Assembly (NCBI RefSeq): GCF_022701175.1
Contig: NZ_CP078088.1
Coordinates: forward strand, 2,542,001 to 2,606,000
Reading direction: 5' to 3'
Source: Allobaculum sp. Allo2
Lineage (GTDB): Bacteria; Bacillota_I; Bacilli_A; Erysipelotrichales; Erysipelotrichaceae
DNA length: 64,000 nt
This document shows, piece by piece, positions 59,953 to 64,000 of this stretch. The stretch's first letter is position 1. Every line of letters starts with the position of its first letter. Under the pieces are notes generated by a model. It did no database searches, was not told where the DNA came from, and worked only from the letters and a program-made list of their open reading frames with translations. Position numbers and translations under genes: made by a program.

Positions 59953-59992
59953 AAAAGCGATGATTGCTGATCTTCTGGATCGAATCATCGCT
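59953..59992 (-). terminator. Terminator of the ilvD-ilvA-ridA operon
   Basis: AGCGATGATT and AATCATCGCT pair perfectly around 17 bases; on the minus strand they are followed by TTTTTC, about 55 bp past the ridA stop. Confidence 0.8.
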
Positions 59993-60046
59993 TCTGGCTT
60001 TTTCCGTCAATTTTCTGCGTTTTCTGCAGTTGCAGTTTGGCTGGAA

Positions 60047-60418
60047 TTACAGTTCGGCAATTACTTCCACTTCAACGAGAACGCCTTTGGGCAGATCCTT
60101 GACGGCTACGCAGCTGCGTGCCGGCTTTTCGGTAAAGGTGTTCGCGTACACGGCGTTGAAGGCCGCAAAGTCTTCGATATTGGCCAGGAAGCAGGTGGTC
60201 TTCACAGCCTTTTTCGGGCTGGTTCCGGCTGCTTCGAGAACGGCGGTCAGATTTTTCATGACCTGTTCGGTCTGCTCTTCAATGGTCACAGCTTCGACGG
60301 CGCCGGTTGCCGGATTGATCGGAATCTGTCCGGACGTAAATACGAGGCCGTTTACGACAGCCGCCTGACAGTATGGCCCGATGGCCGCTGGAGCGTTCGG
60401 TGTAGAAATCTGTTTCAT
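60047..60418 (-). CDS. ridA: RidA family enamine/imine deaminase
   Basis: 123 residues with the family features NAPAAIGPYCQAAVVNGLVF, SGQIPINPATG and the C-terminal RSCVAVKDLPKGVLVEVE (catalytic Arg). RidA hydrolyses the reactive 2-aminoacrylate or 2-aminocrotonate released by pyridoxal-phosphate enzymes. It lies about 40 bp after ilvA, the enzyme that makes these enamines, so the pair is functionally coupled. AAAGGACC precedes the start. The frame is intact. Confidence 0.95.
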   Translation of the reverse strand: MKQISTPNAPAAIGPYCQAAVVNGLVFTSGQIPINPATGAVEAVTIEEQTEQVMKNLTAVLEAAGTSPKKAVKTTCFLANIEDFAAFNAVYANTFTEKPARSCVAVKDLPKGVLVEVEVIAEL

Positions 60419-60459
60419 AAAGGTCCTTTCCAGATCGAAGTTCAGGCTCTTTGCTCTCT

Positions 60460-61650
60460 TTAAAGGAGCTGGAAGCCTTCTTCGATCAGCGTTTTCTCGA
60501 CCAGATCGATATGGTCCTGGTCGCGGGTTTCAATATTGATGCGCAAAACGCAGTCGGTAATCGATGCGCCTTCGCTCGCTTTTTCATAGAAGACGCTGTC
60601 CACATTGGCCCCTAAGGAAGCGAGCAGCGCGGAGACTTTGGCCAGCTGACCTGGACGGTCGGAAAGCTGAATCGCCAGAGTCGCGCTGCGGCCGGACGTG
60701 AGAAGACCGCGTTCAATGACTTTCGAAAGAATGGTTACGTCGATGTTGCCCCCGAGAGGATGCAGACAATGTTCTTGCCTTCGGTCGGGATTTTGTCGAA
60801 CATGACCGCGGCTACCGATACGGCGCCGGCGCCTTCGGTGATGAGCTTCTGCGTTTCGATCAGCTTCAGAATGGCGGTCGCGACTTCATCGTCGTTAACC
60901 GTGACAATTTCATCAACATACTTGCGGCAAAGATCGAACGTGTGTTCGCCAGGTTCTTTTACCTGGATGCCGTCGGCGACGGTACGGACTTTATCGAGGC
61001 AGACGATGCGCTCTTCTTCCAGAGACGCCGCCATGCTTGGCGCGCCTTCGGCCTGTACGCCGTACACTTTAACGTCTGGGCGCAAGGTTTTGATGGCGTA
61101 GGCGACACCGGAAATCAGCCCACCGCCGCCAACGGGAACTACGACCGCGTCAAGATCATCGATCTGATCGAGAATTTCGAGACCGATCGTTCCCTGACCG
61201 GCGATGACGAGTTCATCGTCGAACGGATGAATGAACGTATAGCCCATTTCGTCGCGCAGACGCAGGGCTTCCGCATAGGCATCATCATATACGCCCGGAA
61301 CGAGAACGACCTGCGCGCCATAGCTGCGGGTCGCTTCAACTTTGAAATCGGGGCGCCTTCCGGCAGACAGATGATGGCGGGAATGCCGCAGGCCTGGGCG
61401 GCGAGCGCTACGCCCTGGGCATGGTTGCCCGCGGAGCAGGCGATGACGCCGTGCGCTTTTTCTTCTTCCGAAAGCTGAGAAATCTTAAAGCTGGCGCCGC
61501 GCAGCTTGAACGAGCCGGTTTTCTGCAGGTTTTCGGTTTTCAGAAATACATTGCAGCCGCTTTTAATCTTGGCAGCGGGGATAAGGTCCGTCTGACGGGC
61601 GATGTCCTGAGGACATAACGGGCCTGGTAAATCTTTTCAAGCGTTAACAT
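60460..61650 (-). CDS. ilvA: Threonine dehydratase with ACT domain, three frame breaks
   Basis: About 396 residues. Pyridoxal-phosphate fold type [22 protein letters not shown] with the cofactor Lys in SFKLRGA, then [11 protein letters not shown], and [15 protein letters not shown]. The last 80 residues are an ACT-type regulatory domain. It converts threonine to 2-oxobutanoate, the entry to isoleucine synthesis; catabolic TdcB-type enzymes are similar, but ilvD in the same operon favours a biosynthetic role. Breaks are near 61590, near 61345, and at C5 60749-60753 (six needed). The start overlaps the end of the upstream ATPase gene. Confidence 0.94.
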
Positions 61651-62853
61651 CTTCGTTCAGTCCTTCCTTTGCTGCCAGATGCGCGGCAAACTGTCTTGCC
61701 GCTCTGGCCGATCGGCCGCCCTGCGCAAGCGCAAAGGCCGAAGCCTGTTCATGAATGGCCCTGGGGTCGGCTGCGTGCAGGCCGTATTCTTCTAAAACCG
61801 CATCGACAATTTCAAAGAAGCTGCGGTTATCGGGTTTTTCAAAAAGAGACACTGTCCAAAGCGCTGAGAAAGCGAGAGCGTTTCCTGCAGCGTATCCCGC
61901 CGGTGCACGTCGTCCCCGGTACGGGCCGACATGCTTTCCTTGACGAGATGGCGGCGGTTGCTGGTGGCATAAATAACCACATTTGCACTGCGGGCGCAGA
62001 CGCTGCCTTCTAGCACGGCTTTAAGCGCCGCGAAGGAGTCGTCGTTTTCGCCAAAGGACAGATCATCGATATAGACAATGAATTTCAGCGGCTCTTCAGC
62101 CAGGGTATCGAGCAGATCGGGAAGCAGATCGAGCTGTCCCCGGCCGATTTCCACCAGCCGCAGACCCTCGGTTTTAAACCGATTGAGCACCGCCTTGATG
62201 CTGGCGGATTTGCCCGTTCCCGCGTCGCCGTAAAGCAGCAGGTTGGAACTGGGCAGATTTTTCAGAAGCGCCATCGTGTTTTCGATCAGTCTGGCGTGCT
62301 GGTCTTCGTAGCCGTACAGCTGGTCGAACGTGATCGGATCGCCGCTGCGTACCGGAATCAGACGGACTTTGTCTTCGCTGGCCAGCCGGAACATTGAATA
62401 CTGGGCGAACAGGCCCGTGCCGCGGGTTTTCATCGTTTCCAGACTTTCCAGATACTCCGTTTTCAGATCCTGCGCCTTGCAGTTCCACATTTCGCTTTGC
62501 AGGCCGAGATCCCGGCTGGAAAGCCGGCTGGCTTCGCTCAGTGCATCCAGTTCATACATCGCCTGATTGAAAATCAGCTCATTTTTGGGCTGACCGGCGA
62601 GATGCCATCGGGACAGACAGGTCGACGTGCGGCAGACCAGATCGCGCAGATAGTCCGGCCAGCTGGGATTTTCCTGCATGTAGAGCAGACCCGCAAAGCG
62701 GGCTGCGTACTGGTTCAGACTGCTGGAAAAATGCGAATGGTCCTGAATCATATCCGCAAACGCCTTGAACACTTCGTCTTCGTACAAATTGCGAAACACC
62801 GCCAGACCGCAAATCCGATCGTAAAGCAAATCGAGATTTACGCTGCGGCTCAT
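61637..62853 (-). CDS. DUF815-type AAA ATPase, one frame break
   Basis: About 405 residues. After an N-terminal region (residues 1-170) comes QLYGYEDQHARLIENTMALL, Walker A LLYGDAGTGKSASIKAV and Walker B FIVYIDDLSFGENDDSF, then IYATSNRRHLVKES with MSARTGDDVH, the DUF815 signature. The break is near 61855 (CAGTG); the last segment FEKPDNRSFFEIVDAVLEEY belongs in the shifted frame. The start codon overlaps the ilvD stop as ATGA, and its end overlaps ilvA. The role is unknown; the operon position next to ilv genes may be only coincidental. Confidence 0.88.
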
Positions 62854-64000
62854 GAAAGAACCGCTCCTTCATCCGCGCCGTGCACCTGAGCGGCATAGCG
62901 CTTGAGATAGCCTTCGACCTTGCGCGGTTCTTTTGCGGGCATTTCTTTTGCGGCGTTCGATTTCTTCGTCGTCCACGAGCAGTTCAATGGAATATTCCGG
63001 AATGTTGATGGAAATCAGATCCCCGTTGCATACGTAGCCGATCAGACCGCCTTTGCAGGCTTCTGGCGAAACGTGACCGATCGAAGCGCCGCGAGTGGCT
63101 CCGGAGAAGCGGCCGTCGGTAATGAGAGCGACTTCCTTATCGAGACCCATGCCGGCAATGGCCGAGGTCGGCGATAACATTTCCCGCATGCCGGGACCGC
63201 CAGCCGGACCTTCGTTGCGGATGACAACGACGTCGCCCGGTTTGACTTTGCCGCCGAAAATGCCGGCAATGCATTCTTCTTCCGATTCAAAAACGTTGGC
63301 CGGTCCGGTGTGCACTAACATTTCCGGAGCGACGGCGGAACGTTTTACGACGCAGCCGTTGGGCGCCAGGTTGCCTTTGAGGACGGCCAGACCGCCCGTT
63401 TTCGTATACGGATTGTCGATCGGACGAATGACGGTTTCGTCCAGGTTTTTGGCATTGGCCAGATTTTCATGCATCGTCTTGCCGGTTACAGTCATCAGAT
63501 CGGTTTCCAGCAGACCGGCATCTTCGAGTTCCTTTAATACCGCGTACACGCCGCCCGCTTCATTGAGATCTTCCATGTACGTCGGACCGGCTGGAGCGAG
63601 GTGGCAGAGGTTTGGCGTATGTTCCGAAATTTCGTTGACGTTGTCGAGATCGATTTTGATGCCGCATTCGTGCGCGATCGCCGGCAGATGGAGCATCGAG
63701 TTCGTCGAGCAGCCAAGCGCCATATCGGCAGTCAGTGCGTTTTTGAACGCTTTTTCGGTGAGAATATCGCGCGGACGGATATCCTTGCGGAACAGTTCCA
63801 TAACCTGCATGCCCGCGTGCTTCGCGAGTTCAATGCGCTTGGAATACACAGCCGGAATAGTACCGTTGCCCGGCAGAGCCATGCCCAGCACTTCGCTCAG
63901 GCAGTTGTGCGAGTTGGCGGTATACATGCCGGAGCAGGAACCGCAGGACGGGCAGGTGTTCTTTTCGTATTCATCGAGTTTGGCTTCATCGATTTTTCCG
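62850..64000 (-). CDS. ilvD: Dihydroxy-acid dehydratase (5' part beyond window), one frame break
   Basis: C-terminal two thirds of IlvD. The Fe-S ligand Cys motif [19 protein letters not shown] lies near the right edge. [39 protein letters not shown], and [22 protein letters not shown] are all hallmarks of the family. It dehydrates dihydroxy acids to 2-oxo acids in valine and isoleucine synthesis. The break is in T4 near 62946-62949; after it the protein should read [20 protein letters not shown] to the stop at 62850. It overlaps the ATPase gene by four bases. The start is outside the window. Confidence 0.95.

Overview
The window looks like the chromosome of a Gram-positive, mid-GC Bacillota (Firmicutes) bacterium, plausibly an Erysipelotrichales-like gut or animal-associated anaerobe. 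Support: the yybS-gdpP and rpsF-ssb-rpsR blocks, Spx, DegV pairs, an LtaS-like enzyme, a tmRNA/SmpB pair, strong AGGAGG ribosome binding sites, and large secreted GH84 glycosidases. The class-level placement is inference. Most genes are on the minus strand. A dominant technical feature is that about 25 genes are split by single-base indels, nearly all in A/T (rarely G/C) homopolymers of 4-6 bases. These include essential genes (rpsF, rpsR, pfkA, pyk, smpB). They are best read as consensus sequencing errors, so split genes are merged here into one feature each, with the break position given.

Layout. 1-3.7 kb: gdpP (cyclic-di-AMP phosphodiesterase), a YybS-like membrane protein and a DUF5684-type membrane protein. 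4-5.5 kb: a SpoVK/CbbX-like AAA ATPase converging on rpsF-ssb-rpsR (5.5-6.8 kb), which has a recognisable S6:S18 autoregulatory leader. 7-11 kb: a lipoprotein, a secreted Ig-like protein and two DegV proteins. 11.7-15.8 kb: an ABC exporter with a very large coiled-coil MacB/FtsX-type permease. 16-17.4 kb: an NSS sodium symporter. 17.8-28.1 kb: two tandem secreted GH84 glycosidases of about 1400 residues and a third fragment carrying InlB-type repeats. 28.1-31.3 kb: pyk, pfkA and bcp. 31.7-37 kb: Fic, Spx, an S51 peptidase, a non-catalytic S24-type repressor and small proteins. 37.2-38.3 kb: tRNA-Ala, ssrA and smpB.

39.4-42.7 kb: a Lys/Ala-rich YtxH-like protein, an EIIA-fold protein without phosphorylatable histidines, and an ABC-F ATPase. 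43-46.9 kb: a CydD-like ABC half transporter followed by a CydC-like half that is cut off inside its nucleotide-binding domain and joined in frame to a YgbA (nitric-oxide-associated) domain plus a DUF454/YbaN membrane domain. This is the most unusual gene here. 47.9-50.3 kb: rpoA directly after infA (without rpmJ, rpsM, rpsK, or rplQ) and a divergent MreB-like protein. 51.05-53.54 kb: a complete IS66-family element with 8-bp target duplication. 53.6-56.3 kb: a membrane protein and an OmpR-type two-component system. 56.7-57.7 kb: two tRNA arrays (Val-Thr-Lys-Gly and Val-Thr-Lys), each with its own promoter. 58-59.7 kb: an LtaS-like phosphoglycerol transferase. 60-64 kb: an ilvD-DUF815 ATPase-ilvA-ridA operon, with ilvD running off the right edge.

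Genes that act together: ilvD, ilvA and ridA (branched-chain amino acid synthesis and removal of the reactive enamine made by IlvA), pfkA-pyk (glycolysis), ssrA-smpB (ribosome rescue), rpsF-ssb-rpsR (translation/replication with feedback control), and the GH84 cluster (attack on host N-acetylglucosamine glycans). No CRISPR array, replication origin or intact prophage was seen.
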